From: Pontibacter coccineus
Lineage (GTDB): Bacteria > Bacteroidota > Bacteroidia > Cytophagales > Hymenobacteraceae
Direction of reading: 5' to 3'
DNA: 64,000 nt
NCBI RefSeq assembly: GCF_030546575.1
Contig: NZ_JAUOTN010000011.1
Coordinates: 112,926 to 176,925 of the forward strand
Shown: piece by piece, positions 8,454 through 17,079 of the stretch
How positions within the stretch are numbered: position 1 is the stretch's first letter
Layout of the letters: each line of letters starts with the position of its first letter
Position numbers and translations under genes: made by a program
Notes under the pieces: generated by a model
Seen by the model: the letters and a program-made list of their open reading frames with translations, nothing else
Told to the model about the DNA's origin: nothing
Databases searched by the model: none

Positions 8454-9020
8454 TTAGAACGTGCCCACATCAAACCGGCCATTGGTCACTGTTACCGTGT
8501 CTTTGCCATGCACAGCCTTGAAAGCGAAGATGCCCGACACGATTTTGTTAACGGTGTCTGCTCTGGTGATGATGACCTTGCCCGTATACCTGCTGTTGGT
8601 CATGTACAGCTTGCCAGGTATGTAGTAGGCGCCGTAATTCTGGGGCTGCCTCAGTTCACCGCCGATCAAATTAGTAGTGGTATTTAGGGGATACTCCCCT
8701 GGCTGAGATACGTTACGGAGGTAAATCTGAAAACCAGTTTTGTCTTTTCTGTAGGCCCTTATGAATACATTGTTACGGGTTTCAACATAAGAGTAAGTTC
8801 CCTGATACCCACCTTCCACCGGATCAGGGGGGTTAAAGCCAGTGCCGCCGTTGGCTACCCAGGCCCTACCGTTGACAATAGCCCCCATGGTGTCGGCGCC
8901 CTTTTGGGTGTCATCGGGCAGCAGTTTCAGTTCGTCTTTTTTACAGGCTGCAAACAGCACAGGTATAAACAGTAGAATAAGTTTGGGGCGTAGTTTCACA
9001 GCAGGCATGGTGGTTGACAT
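8454..9020 (-). CDS. Small lipoprotein, DUF6252-like
   Basis: This lipoprotein of unknown function has about 188 residues from the ATG at 9020; a further in-frame ATG lies at 9008. The open frame could extend to 9041, but that would put six extra hydrophobic residues before the signal peptide. The lipobox is FAAC followed by KKDE, an acidic +3/+4 environment often seen in exported Bacteroidota lipoproteins. The mature domain has NGRAWVANGG near its start and GKVIITRADTVNKIVSGIFAF near its end. Both parts match the layout of the neighbouring lipoprotein at 7907. Substrate or partner is unknown. Confidence 0.78.
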   Translation of the reverse strand: MSTTMPAVKLRPKLILLFIPVLFAACKKDELKLLPDDTQKGADTMGAIVNGRAWVANGGTGFNPPDPVEGGYQGTYSYVETRNNVFIRAYRKDKTGFQIYLRNVSQPGEYPLNTTTNLIGGELRQPQNYGAYYIPGKLYMTNSRYTGKVIITRADTVNKIVSGIFAFKAVHGKDTVTVTNGRFDVGTF

Positions 9021-9127
9021 ACTAAATATAGTGAATATCAATTCATTATACCTGAAGTGCTGTGCGTATTCCGTAGAAGGAAAGAAATTCCTAATGGACG
9101 TTGACCATCCGAACTGAGGAGAAACAA

Positions 9128-9157
9128 AAAAGACTGCAGGTATACCTGCAGTCTTTT
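9128..9157 (-). terminator. Perfect-palindrome terminator with AGGTATACCT core
   Basis: A 30-base perfect palindrome is centred between 9142 and 9143. Its arms AAAAGACTGC and GCAGTCTTTT flank the self-complementary core AGGTATACCT. It lies just after the gldD stop and would work in either direction. The core is two copies of the window-wide AGGTATA motif back to back. Confidence 0.7.
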
Positions 9158-9189
9158 ATTCTTTGTCAAAAAGCTTTTTGTAGAAGATC

Positions 9190-9810
9190 TTACTTCTTGT
9201 CCTTAAACTCGAGTGTATTCAGCATGTGCACGATATCCTTTTTCACATACTCGATCACAGGGGCAAGTGAGTCGTTTTGAGTGGCGGTTCTAAAATAGAG
9301 CGCGCCCCGCAAGAAATGCGTGGTTGTATCGGTTACATAGAACTGGAACTGGCTTGGGATTTCGCCTTCCAGTTCAAACACCGATACAATGTCTCCTTGT
9401 GGCGTTCTAACCTCCGTTTCCTCAATCGAATACGCCTTTATCTGGTGTTTGCCAGTCAGTTTGCGGGCATCCTCTATCAGGTTATTCAACATTTTTGGAT
9501 CATTGTTGATGGCCTTGTACGTCAGCTGCACGTTGGCTCCCAGGCTCGGGTAGATGATGTTGATCCAGTGCGGTTGCGCAATCAGCGAAGAATCGGGCCG
9601 TATTTTGGCGTGCTTCGAATACTCAAAGGTATAAGGGTGCTCGTCCTGTAACTGCTGGTAAGCGGCAGCTGGCAGGTCGATGCGGTTGTATCCTTTTGGC
9701 TTGGGAGTGTACTCGGCGTTGCAGCCTGCCATGGCCAGGGCCATACCTGCCCACAGGGCCATTTGCAGTTTAGCCGACTTTATGATAGTGCTCTTTTTTG
9801 CTTGCGACAT
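9190..9810 (-). CDS. gldD: Gliding motility lipoprotein GldD
   Basis: GldD is an envelope lipoprotein needed for gliding and linked to type IX secretion in Bacteroidota. The 206 residues start with a lipoprotein signal peptide whose lipobox is AMAGC. The segment just after it, PKPKGYNRIDLP, is a hallmark of the family. The rest is a compact periplasmic domain. The start codon lies inside the last 41 bases of gldE, so the two are translationally linked. The order mutY-ssb-gldE-gldD is the usual one in the phylum. Confidence 0.93.
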   Translation of the reverse strand: MSQAKKSTIIKSAKLQMALWAGMALAMAGCNAEYTPKPKGYNRIDLPAAAYQQLQDEHPYTFEYSKHAKIRPDSSLIAQPHWINIIYPSLGANVQLTYKAINNDPKMLNNLIEDARKLTGKHQIKAYSIEETEVRTPQGDIVSVFELEGEIPSQFQFYVTDTTTHFLRGALYFRTATQNDSLAPVIEYVKKDIVHMLNTLEFKDKK

Positions 9811-11140
9811 TAATCTTAACTCGTTTTACACGCTTATTGTCCGCCGACTCCACCGTAAAGTAATAGCGGCCATACGACACTTCTTCGCCCACATAAGGTA
9901 TGCGGCCAAATAGTGCCAGCATCAGGCCAGCCACCGTTTCGTGCTCACTTTTTACCTCATTAAAGGCGTCGAACGGAATCTCCGTGATCTTGCAAAAGTC
10001 GTGCAACGATGTTTTACCGTCAAATATAAAGGTATTTTCGTCGAGTTGTGAGTAAATGATCTCGTCCCCGTCGTCAAACTCGTCGTTGATCTCGCCCACA
10101 ATCTCCTCGATCACATCCTCCATTGTCAGCAGGCCAACTGTGGTACCATATTCATTCACCACAATAGCCATGTGCACATGCTTTTCCCGGAAGTCCTGCA
10201 GCAGGTTAGAGATGTGCTTGGTCTCCGGCACAAAGAAAGGCGCTCTGATCAGATTCTGCCATTTAAAGTCAGCTCCTTTGTCGAGGTGCGGCAGCAGGTC
10301 CTTTACATACAGGATACCGTCAATGCTGTCGGTGTTTTCGGTGTAAACCGGCACGCGCGAATAACCCCATTGAATGATCTGTGGCAGCAACTCCGGCAAG
10401 GTGGCGCTCTGCGGAAAGGCCACAATGTCCATACGCGGGCGCATAATCTGCTTGACCGTGATGGAACCGAAGTTGACGATGCCTCGCAGGATCTTGCGCT
10501 CTTCCGGCGAAGTTTCTTCATTAGACAAAGCCACATCCAGACTATTATGCAATTCCTCCAGCGTGTTGCTGTAAGATCGTACCCGGTAGCGCCTGTCAAT
10601 GTAAGAGCTGATGCCGGTTAGCATCCAGGCAAGCGGCTTCAGTACAGGGGCTATAGCGGAAAGCACAGGGGCCATGCGCTGCGCAATGGCAGGGCCGTGC
10701 TTGCGGGCGTATACCTTGGGCAGCACTTCGCCGAAAAACACGATCAGGAAAGTAACAATCAGCACACTCAGAAGCAGCGTGAAGGTTGAAATGGCGACAG
10801 AACCGGTTACCTGCCACGCAATATAGGCGCAGAGGGTAATGATGCTGACATTGATCGCGTTGTTGATGATCAGAAGTGAAGCCAGTAGCTGGCGTGGGGT
10901 CTGAAGCAGGTGGTGCACCAGTTGAAGCTTTTTGTCTTTGCTCGTTCTGGCTTTCTCAATCTCCTGGGGTGAGAGCGAGAAAAAAGCTGCCTCCGCCCCC
11001 GAGGAGAGGGCAGAGAGCAGCAATAAGATAAAGCAGGCCGAGATGGCTGCGATATATTCAATTCTAAGTAAAGCTGTTGCGCTTTGTAAAAGTTGCAGTA
11101 AGCTATAACTTAGGGGGTCTCCGGAATCTAAACTGTCCAA
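9770..11140 (-). CDS. gldE: Gliding motility-associated protein GldE (CNNM/CBS-domain)
   Basis: This 456-residue membrane protein is of the HlyC/CorC-CNNM type. An N-terminal DUF21 domain with several hydrophobic segments covers roughly residues 30-210. It is followed by two CBS domains (around ITVKQIMRPRMDIVAFP and MAIVVNEYGTTVGLLTMEDV) and a C-terminal transporter-associated domain ending near VKINVASKK. GldE can compensate for loss of GldD in Flavobacterium and is encoded with it. It overlaps gldD by 41 bases and sits 26 bases after ssb. Confidence 0.92.
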   Translation of the reverse strand: MDSLDSGDPLSYSLLQLLQSATALLRIEYIAAISACFILLLLSALSSGAEAAFFSLSPQEIEKARTSKDKKLQLVHHLLQTPRQLLASLLIINNAINVSIITLCAYIAWQVTGSVAISTFTLLLSVLIVTFLIVFFGEVLPKVYARKHGPAIAQRMAPVLSAIAPVLKPLAWMLTGISSYIDRRYRVRSYSNTLEELHNSLDVALSNEETSPEERKILRGIVNFGSITVKQIMRPRMDIVAFPQSATLPELLPQIIQWGYSRVPVYTENTDSIDGILYVKDLLPHLDKGADFKWQNLIRAPFFVPETKHISNLLQDFREKHVHMAIVVNEYGTTVGLLTMEDVIEEIVGEINDEFDDGDEIIYSQLDENTFIFDGKTSLHDFCKITEIPFDAFNEVKSEHETVAGLMLALFGRIPYVGEEVSYGRYYFTVESADNKRVKRVKINVASKKEHYHKVG

Positions 11141-11166
11141 AATCAGATAGTTAGGTTAAACATGGA

Positions 11167-11649
11167 TTAGAACGGCAGGTCGTCTGGCTCGTCGTTCTGG
11201 AAGGCAGAAGCATTGCCTTTGCCTGATGCGGCGGCACTGCCCTGACCTGATGATGATTGCCCTGCAGGTTGTGAAGAAGCACCGCCCTGGAAGCTTCCTG
11301 AGCCGCCATTGCCACCTTCACGCGCGCTAAGCATTGTCATGTTGTCGGCCACGATCTCAGTGCTGTAGCGCTGCACGCCTTCTTTGTCCTGGTAGCTGTT
11401 GGTGCGGATCTTGCCTTCAATGAAGACAGACTGTCCTTTGCGCAGGTACTTTTCGGCTACCTCGGCCAGACCACGCCATAGCACGATATTGTGCCACTCG
11501 GTGCGCTCCTGGCGCTCGCCGTTTTTGTCTTTGAATGTTTCGGAAGTAGCGATTGGGAAACGCGCTACAGCTACGCCGCCTTCAAGGTGGCGAACTTCCG
11601 GGTCCTTACCAAGGTTTCCGATAAGGATGACTTTGTTTACACTTGCCAT
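11167..11649 (-). CDS. ssb: Single-stranded DNA-binding protein
   Basis: SSB coats single-stranded DNA during replication and repair. The N-terminal OB fold (residues 1-105, starting MASVNKVILIGNLGKDPEVR) is followed by a flexible Gly/Ser/Gln-rich linker. The C-terminus is the acidic tip DEPDDLPF, which recruits partner proteins such as RecG. Length (160) is normal. It is in line with mutY upstream and gldE/gldD downstream on the minus strand. Confidence 0.96.
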   Translation of the reverse strand: MASVNKVILIGNLGKDPEVRHLEGGVAVARFPIATSETFKDKNGERQERTEWHNIVLWRGLAEVAEKYLRKGQSVFIEGKIRTNSYQDKEGVQRYSTEIVADNMTMLSAREGGNGGSGSFQGGASSQPAGQSSSGQGSAAASGKGNASAFQNDEPDDLPF

Positions 11650-11759
11650 GTCTTTTTTTGTTTAATATTAAATTGATTTGGGCTACTCCGACAACCTAGC
11701 CGGAGGCAATTATGGCTACTGAAACTCTAGAATGCATTTGCAAACAGAAAAGTTTCAGT

Positions 11760-12851
11760 TTATAAATTTAGTAAAATCTTCTCATCTTTCAAATAGCTGT
11801 CGATAAGAATTGGCTTGGGTAATACCTCTATTTTTTCAGATGAATAGGGTGCCAGTCGTGCCTCCTGCAAAACTTCTTCTTTTAAACGAAAATCAAGCGG
11901 AATCAGATAAAAGCGAGCCGTAATTTTCTGATGGCTAAGCACATGCCTGTATTCTTTGCGAGGTGGCAGAAGATGCGGTTCCTGCACGGCTATACCTGCG
12001 TCGTTCAGTTCCTGCAACAGCCTGGTGGTGTCCAGCACTTTCGAGTCGCTCTCGTGCAGGTAAAAATCGTACAGTCCTTCCCAGATATCGCCGCTCAGGC
12101 GCTTGCGCATGTAATACTCCCCTTCGTGCACAAACACCATGTAGTGGAAGAAGCGCGGACGGGCAGCTTTGGCCTTTGACTTCACCGGCAGCTCCTGTAC
12201 CAGCCCATGGTTAAAGGCAAAGCAGGACTGTTGCAACGGGCAGAACAGGCAGTCGGGCATCACGGGCGTGCACTGTATGGCGCCGAACTCCATGATGGCC
12301 TGGTTAAACGTGTCGGGCGCTTCAGCAGGTATAAGTTCGTTTGCTAATTGCTGAAACACCTTGCGCGAAGCCGGAGCCGCAATGTCCTCTGACAGGCCAA
12401 ACACCCGGGCAAGTACCCTGAACACATTGCCATCCAGCACCGCCACCTTTTCCCTGAAGGCAAAAGAGGCGATAGCGGCAGCCGTGTAGCTTCCCACCCC
12501 GCGCAGTTTCAGGAGCTCCTCATACTTATCCGGAAACACGCCGCCATACTCCTGCACAATCTGCTGGGCGGTGTGGTGCATGTTACGGGCCCGGGAGTAG
12601 TAGCCGAGTCCCTGCCAGAGGCGGAGCACTTCGTCCTGGGGCGCAGCGGCCAGGTGCTGCACGGTAGGGTAGGCTTCGGCAAAGCGCTGAAAATAGGGCA
12701 GTCCCTGGGCTACACGCGTCTGTTGCAGAATCACTTCAGAAAGCCAAATCAGGTATGGGTCAGTGGTGTCGCGCCAAGGCAGGGCTCTTTTGTGGCGCTG
12801 GTACCAGTCAATAATTGTTTGGGCAAACAAAGGGCTGGGTTTATTTTCCAT
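11760..12851 (-). CDS. mutY: A/G-specific adenine glycosylase MutY
   Basis: MutY removes adenine mispaired with 8-oxoguanine. From the ATG at 12851 it has 363 residues, the family norm. The open frame extends to 13043, but those 64 codons have no family similarity. Visible features are SEVILQQTRVAQG with the catalytic Glu, the helix-hairpin-helix LRGVGSYTAAAI, and LDGNVFRVLARVFG with the active-site Asp. The iron-sulphur loop is CTPVMPDCLFCPLQQSC, and the C-terminal NUDIX-like domain recognises 8-oxoG. It heads the mutY-ssb-gldE-gldD cluster. Confidence 0.95.
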   Translation of the reverse strand: MENKPSPLFAQTIIDWYQRHKRALPWRDTTDPYLIWLSEVILQQTRVAQGLPYFQRFAEAYPTVQHLAAAPQDEVLRLWQGLGYYSRARNMHHTAQQIVQEYGGVFPDKYEELLKLRGVGSYTAAAIASFAFREKVAVLDGNVFRVLARVFGLSEDIAAPASRKVFQQLANELIPAEAPDTFNQAIMEFGAIQCTPVMPDCLFCPLQQSCFAFNHGLVQELPVKSKAKAARPRFFHYMVFVHEGEYYMRKRLSGDIWEGLYDFYLHESDSKVLDTTRLLQELNDAGIAVQEPHLLPPRKEYRHVLSHQKITARFYLIPLDFRLKEEVLQEARLAPYSSEKIEVLPKPILIDSYLKDEKILLNL

Positions 12852-13205
12852 AGCTGATTTAAGGCGGTTGATGTTGGGAATGGAAACAGACAAAGGTAAA
12901 GCATTGTTCTGGAAAGGAGGTAGGGGGAATTTGTAAGATAATGGTATCTGCCTAAAATATAAGTACATAGCCCGCGTTAGGGTGTTGGCAAGCTGGCACG
13001 GGTATTGTAGCAGTGTGTCCGGCGAAAAGGGGGTGAGCCCCATGGGTTTAGGCAGGGCATAATCTGTAATAATTTAGTGCTAAAGCTTTTACTTGTCGAA
13101 AAGTAGGCATACCTTTGTGCCCCGAAAAAAGGAGAACGACAGCGCTGTGGTTCCTCCTGAAAAATAGAAAGTTAACGTATTTCTAATTTATAAAAATCTA
13201 AGAAA
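12852..13205. other. Divergent intergenic region mutY / HU
   Basis: This 354-base spacer holds no gene I can support. The mutY reading frame continues open to 13043 but looks untranslated. On the plus strand TACCTTTG at 13110-13117 fits the Bacteroidota -7 consensus and would start a leader of roughly 85 bases for the HU-like gene. Confidence 0.5.
13110..13117 (+). promoter_or_regulatory. Probable -7 box of the HU-like gene
   Basis: TACCTTTG matches TAnnTTTG. The nearest TTG upstream (13093-13095) is closer than the usual 17-21 bases, so the -33 element is uncertain. Confidence 0.4.
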
Positions 13206-13511
13206 GTGACTAAAGCAGAAGTAATATCAGAAATTGCTGATAAAACAGGGATTGATAAGGCTGATGTGCAATCTACCATCGAAGCGTTTTTCAAAGTAGT
13301 GAAAGACTCAATGGCTGACGGCAACAACATCTACGTGAGAGGTTTTGGAAGCTTTGTAAACAAGAAGCGCGCAAAGAAAGTGGCTCGTAACATTTCGAAG
13401 AACACTTCCATCATTATTGATGAGCACTTTATTCCAAGCTTCAAGCCATCCAAGACCTTTATTGCCAAGATTAAGAACAGCAAAAAGATCAAAGAACTGG
13501 CTCATTCTTAA
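13206..13511 (+). CDS. HU/IHF-family DNA-binding protein
   Basis: This 101-residue nucleoid protein bends and packages DNA as a dimer. It starts at GTG (13206; MTKAEVISEIADKTGIDKADV), and no ATG is available nearby. The helical base and IYVRGFGSFVNKKRAKK are typical of the family. The DNA-binding arm reads ARNISKNTSIIIDEHFIPSFKP. The usual RNPxTG with its intercalating proline at the arm tip is absent, which implies different DNA contacts. It stands alone between mutY and a TPR protein gene. Confidence 0.9.
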   Translation: MTKAEVISEIADKTGIDKADVQSTIEAFFKVVKDSMADGNNIYVRGFGSFVNKKRAKKVARNISKNTSIIIDEHFIPSFKPSKTFIAKIKNSKKIKELAHS

Positions 13512-13583
13512 TTCTTTCGTATATTTGCCGGTTGCTTGTTAGTTTATCATTTAAATACAGTCACTTAAAGAAAACAGAAACTC

Positions 13584-14444
13584 ATGTCACGCGCTCAAAT
13601 ACTGATACTTGTTGCAGCTATCGCATTGGCCGCGGCTATGTTTTTTCTTCCTAAGGTGGTTGTAACAAAGGATGACACCACAGTAGCTGCCGAACAAGCC
13701 TCTCCTTTGCCGGAAGGTCACTCTGAAGACGATGGTCATGACCATGGTGCTGCACCAGCCGCTTCGGCTGATGGAGTACATGCGATGGCTACACCAGAGC
13801 AACTGATGGAACTAGCCACTGTGCGTGCCCGCTATAACAAAGCAACTGACACCAAAACGCGTGGCCTGTTGGCTGGCGAACTGGCAGCAGCTTATACCGC
13901 AGCCAGTAAATTTGACAGTGCAGGTTACTACTACGAGTTAGCCGCTGAAGCCCGTCCGGGTGAGAAGAGCTACCGTAGAGCTGGTGACCAGTACTTCGAA
14001 GCCTTCACGTATGCGGCAACACAGCAGCGGGCCAGCGAAATGGGCGGCAAGGCCCGTAAGATGTACGAGCAGGTGCTTAAGAACAACCCTTCGGACCTGG
14101 ATGCGAAAACTAACGTAGCCATGACCTACATTGCCAGCGAAAACCCAATGCAGGGTATCACGCTGCTGCGGGAGGTGATTTCGACAGACCCGAAAAACCA
14201 GAAGGCACTGTTCAACCTGGGCATCCTGTCAGTACAGTCCGGGCAGTGGGATAAAGCCGCCGAGCGTTTTCAGGAACTGGTAGCAGTTAATCCTGAGCAC
14301 GTAGAAGGTACCTTCTACCTGGCTGTGTCACTGGCAGAAACTGGTAAGAAAGAAGAAGCAATCAGGACTTTCAACAAAGTGAAAACGATGAGCAGCGACC
14401 CTGCTCTAACAGCTTCTGTTGACGAGTACCTGGCTAAAATGTAA
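13584..14444 (+). CDS. Membrane-anchored TPR-repeat protein
   Basis: This 286-residue protein has one N-terminal membrane segment (residues 4-24). A His/Asp-rich linker (EGHSEDDGHDHG, about residues 48-59) could bind metal, which is inference. After that come at least three tetratricopeptide repeats, clear at QKALFNLGILSVQSGQWDKAA and VEGTFYLAVSLAETGKKEEAI. TPRs are scaffolds for protein contacts, so a role as periplasmic assembly factor is likely; the partner is unknown. A 29-residue ribosomal protein gene follows 36 bases later. Confidence 0.85.
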   Translation: MSRAQILILVAAIALAAAMFFLPKVVVTKDDTTVAAEQASPLPEGHSEDDGHDHGAAPAASADGVHAMATPEQLMELATVRARYNKATDTKTRGLLAGELAAAYTAASKFDSAGYYYELAAEARPGEKSYRRAGDQYFEAFTYAATQQRASEMGGKARKMYEQVLKNNPSDLDAKTNVAMTYIASENPMQGITLLREVISTDPKNQKALFNLGILSVQSGQWDKAAERFQELVAVNPEHVEGTFYLAVSLAETGKKEEAIRTFNKVKTMSSDPALTASVDEYLAKM

Positions 14445-14480
14445 TAAAAGAACTAATCACTTAATAAAAATTTCAAGACT

Positions 14481-14570
14481 ATGCCTTGCGGAAAGAAAAG
14501 AAAAAGACATAAGATTGCTACTCACAAGAGAAAGAAGCGTCTAAGAAAAAACAGACATAAGAAGAAGTAA
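14481..14570 (+). CDS. 29-residue ribosomal protein, mS38/bS22-like (AURKAIP1/COX24 domain)
   Basis: The frame from ATG 14481 to TAA 14570 encodes 29 residues: MPCGKKRKRHKIATHKRKKR followed by LRKNRHKKK. Nearly two thirds are Lys, Arg or His. This composition and the KKRxRHKIAxHKRKKRLRKxRHKKK spacing are those of the AURKAIP1/COX24 domain (mitochondrial mS38; bS22 in some bacteria). Such proteins are annotated across Bacteroidota as tiny ribosome components. It is too short for most gene finders. It sits between the TPR gene and rng, with a hairpin 20 bases after its stop. Confidence 0.88.
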   Translation: MPCGKKRKRHKIATHKRKKRLRKNRHKKK

Positions 14571-14590
14571 TTTCTTCTGCGTTTATTGAG

Positions 14591-14620
14591 GCCCACATTG
14601 CTTCTGCAATTGTGGGCTTT
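14591..14620 (+). terminator. Hairpin after the small ribosomal protein gene
   Basis: GCCCACATTGC at 14591-14601 and GCAATTGTGGGC at 14606-14617 form a stable stem with a four-base loop. Only TTT follows, so it may stabilise the upstream mRNA or terminate weakly before rng. Confidence 0.55.
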
Positions 14621-14652
14621 GGTCTATACATCCAACTAATCTTTGAGAGAAA

Positions 14653-16260
14653 TTGAGTAACGAGCTTATAATCAATTCTACTCAGGATGGAGAGCGCATC
14701 GCCCTATTACAGGACAAGAGACTTGTAGAGTTTCACCACGAAAAGAAGGATACCAACTACATTGTAGGCGACATCTTTCTGGGAACTGTAAAAAAAGTAA
14801 TGCCAGGCCTAAACGCCGCTTTTATTGACATTGGCTACCACAAGGATGCATTTCTGCATTACCATGACCTGGGAGCCAATGTCAAAACGCTGAACAAGTA
14901 TGTGAAGGCGGCACAGACACAGAAGAACGCTTCTGCAAAGCTTAACCAGACTAAATTCGAGCCAGAAATTGACAAACTGGGCAAGATCGCTGATGTTCTC
15001 AAAAAGGGGCAGCAACTCTTGGTGCAGATTGTCAAAGAGCCGATTTCCACCAAAGGACCGCGTCTTTCTTGCGAGCTTTCGCTCGCCGGTCGATACCTGG
15101 TGCTCGTGCCGTTTTCCAACACGGTAAGCGTATCCAAAAAGATCGTAAGCAAAGAAGAACGCACGCGGCTCAAGCGCCTGATCACCTCGATCAAGCCTGA
15201 GAACTTTGGTGTGATCATCCGGACAGTGGCAGAAGGCCGTGAGGTGGCAGAACTCGACAGAGACCTGCGCAACATGGTGGAAAGCTGGGAAGAAGGCTTT
15301 AAATCGCTGAAGTTAGCCAAACCCAATGACAAGATCATCGGGGAATTGGGACGTTCTTCGTCCATACTGAGAGACTTAATGAACGAAAGCTTTGACAACA
15401 TAGTAGTGGACGACGAGTCACTCTATGACGAGATCAAAGCATACATCGGTAGCATTGCGCCAGACAAAGTAAAAATTCTGAAGCACTATACCGGTAAGAC
15501 AAAAACCTTCGAACACTTTAACATCGAGCGGCAACTAAAGGCTGCTTTCGGGAAAACAGTGACTATACCTGGCGGCGGATACCTGGTAATAGAGCACACC
15601 GAGGCCCTGCACGTAGTCGATGTGAACAGTGGGAACAAATCTAATACCGAAACCGATCAGGAGGCTACCGCGCTGAACGTGAACATGATGGCTGCCAAAG
15701 AAGTGGCCCGTCAGCTGCGACTCCGGGATATAGGTGGTATCATTGTAATTGACTTCATCGACATGAAGTCGCCTGAAAACCGCCAGAAAGTATATGAGGT
15801 AGTCAAAGAGGAACTGAAGCGGGACCGCTCCAAGTCGACAGTTCTGCCTATCTCCAAGTTCGGCCTGATGCAGATCACGCGTCAGCGTGTAAGGCCAGAG
15901 CAGAATATCGTGACCGGTGAGGTATGTCCCACATGCAACGGCACCGGCAAAATAACTGCCAGCATTCTGATTACTGATGAAATAGACGTAGCGGTAGACG
16001 ACCTGCTCACGCGACACAACCACAGAAGTCTGACTCTGTATGTACACCCTTTCCTGTATGCTTATTACACTTCAGGGGTCATCTCAAAGCAGATGAAATG
16101 GTTCTTCCACTACTTCAAGTGGGTGAAATTTGTAAAAGACACTTCGCTCGGCATCACCGACTTTAAGGTAATGGACGACAAAGGCGAAGAAATAGAGCTG
16201 CGCACCGCCCTGACGGAGGTGAACGGAGTGCAGGATCAAGAAAATTTTAATCAGATTTAA
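14653..16260 (+). CDS. rng: Ribonuclease G (RNase E/G family)
   Basis: This 535-residue endoribonuclease acts in rRNA maturation and mRNA decay. It starts at TTG 14653 (MSNELIINSTQDGERIALLQ), the natural N-terminus of the family. The S1 domain lies around residues 38-75 (GDIFLGTVKKVMPGLNAAFIDIG). The DNase I-like catalytic part has DVNSGNKS near residue 322 and VIDFIDM near 371, whose aspartates bind metal. The zinc-link CPTCNGTGK is near 425. It lacks the long C-terminal scaffold of RNase E. A strong bidirectional terminator follows. Confidence 0.95.
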   Translation: MSNELIINSTQDGERIALLQDKRLVEFHHEKKDTNYIVGDIFLGTVKKVMPGLNAAFIDIGYHKDAFLHYHDLGANVKTLNKYVKAAQTQKNASAKLNQTKFEPEIDKLGKIADVLKKGQQLLVQIVKEPISTKGPRLSCELSLAGRYLVLVPFSNTVSVSKKIVSKEERTRLKRLITSIKPENFGVIIRTVAEGREVAELDRDLRNMVESWEEGFKSLKLAKPNDKIIGELGRSSSILRDLMNESFDNIVVDDESLYDEIKAYIGSIAPDKVKILKHYTGKTKTFEHFNIERQLKAAFGKTVTIPGGGYLVIEHTEALHVVDVNSGNKSNTETDQEATALNVNMMAAKEVARQLRLRDIGGIIVIDFIDMKSPENRQKVYEVVKEELKRDRSKSTVLPISKFGLMQITRQRVRPEQNIVTGEVCPTCNGTGKITASILITDEIDVAVDDLLTRHNHRSLTLYVHPFLYAYYTSGVISKQMKWFFHYFKWVKFVKDTSLGITDFKVMDDKGEEIELRTALTEVNGVQDQENFNQI

Positions 16261-16267
16261 AGGCAAC

Positions 16268-16303
16268 AAAAAAGCCGCTCTGTCTATTCAGAGCGGCTTT
16301 TTT
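16268..16303. terminator. Bidirectional terminator between rng and the OMP gene
   Basis: AAAAAAGCCGCTCTG and CAGAGCGGCTTTTTT form a perfect stem with a six-base loop. A- and T-tracts on both sides let it serve rng (plus) and the convergent 16334 gene (minus). Confidence 0.9.
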
Positions 16304-16333
16304 GATTTAACAGGTTTTCGCGGTGGCTATACC

Positions 16334-17011
16334 CTAGAATTTGATGCCCACATCAATGGACACGCCATTATTTTTAATAGCTAGGTTCTTGTCATTTAAC
16401 TGTTTCTTATAGTAGTTGTCGATGTTACTCAGACCACGCAGGTAGGTGACACCTCCAAACAGTTTTGTGCTTTGGCCCAGCTGCATTTCTGCACCGGTGC
16501 CTAGTACGGCACTAGTCTCAAATACATTAAAACGTTTGGCCGTCTTTTCCCCATTAATCACCTTTTTCTGGTCAATCTGGCCAGAAACTTTGGTGCCAAG
16601 TGCACCGCCTACCTGAAAGTACAACACTATGTCAGGGGCTACTTCGTTTGTGAAAAGTTTGAGCGTAAGCGGTATTTCAAGATACTGAACAGTCAATTCA
16701 TCAGTTTCTTTAGCAGGTGTTACTACTCCGTCTCCACTTTCAACCATATAGGTATAGCTAATCTTAGAGCCTTTACTACGGTACATCAGCCCTGAGCTGA
16801 AGGCATAGTTGTTAGAGAAGAAATAGTCACCGACTACGCCTACTCCTAAGCGTAAAGCGCTGTTCGATTTCTCAAAGTTATGCCGGTCCTCAGCTATAAA
16901 ACGGTTACCCGAAATAGTCGGGGAGAATTGAATGCCGATTTCCATTTGGGCCATGGCAGTGGAAGAGAAGCCCAAAAAGAGCAGTAGAAATGCTAGTTTT
17001 TTGAATTGCAT
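16334..17011 (-). CDS. Outer-membrane beta-barrel protein (porin-like, OMP_b-brl_2 type)
   Basis: This 225-residue protein has a signal peptide ending in AMAQ (residue 22) and a barrel made of alternating strands and Gly-rich turns. Typical pieces are FGGVTYLRGLSNIDNY and a last strand GVSIDVGIKF ending in an aromatic residue, the usual signal for barrel insertion. It resembles the PF13568-type small barrels common in Cytophagales, whose function is mostly unknown. It is divergent from gldB, with 68 bases between the starts. Confidence 0.82.
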   Translation of the reverse strand: MQFKKLAFLLLFLGFSSTAMAQMEIGIQFSPTISGNRFIAEDRHNFEKSNSALRLGVGVVGDYFFSNNYAFSSGLMYRSKGSKISYTYMVESGDGVVTPAKETDELTVQYLEIPLTLKLFTNEVAPDIVLYFQVGGALGTKVSGQIDQKKVINGEKTAKRFNVFETSAVLGTGAEMQLGQSTKLFGGVTYLRGLSNIDNYYKKQLNDKNLAIKNNGVSIDVGIKF

Positions 17012-17079
17012 GTTAAATTGTCGCGTTTATTTCTTCTAATACGGGATAACCCTGTATTTTTGTATTTAAATATTCGGCA

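Noticed and set aside
12852..13043. N-terminal extension of mutY
   Set aside because: The 64 extra codons lack similarity to the family, and MutY of normal length starts at 12851.
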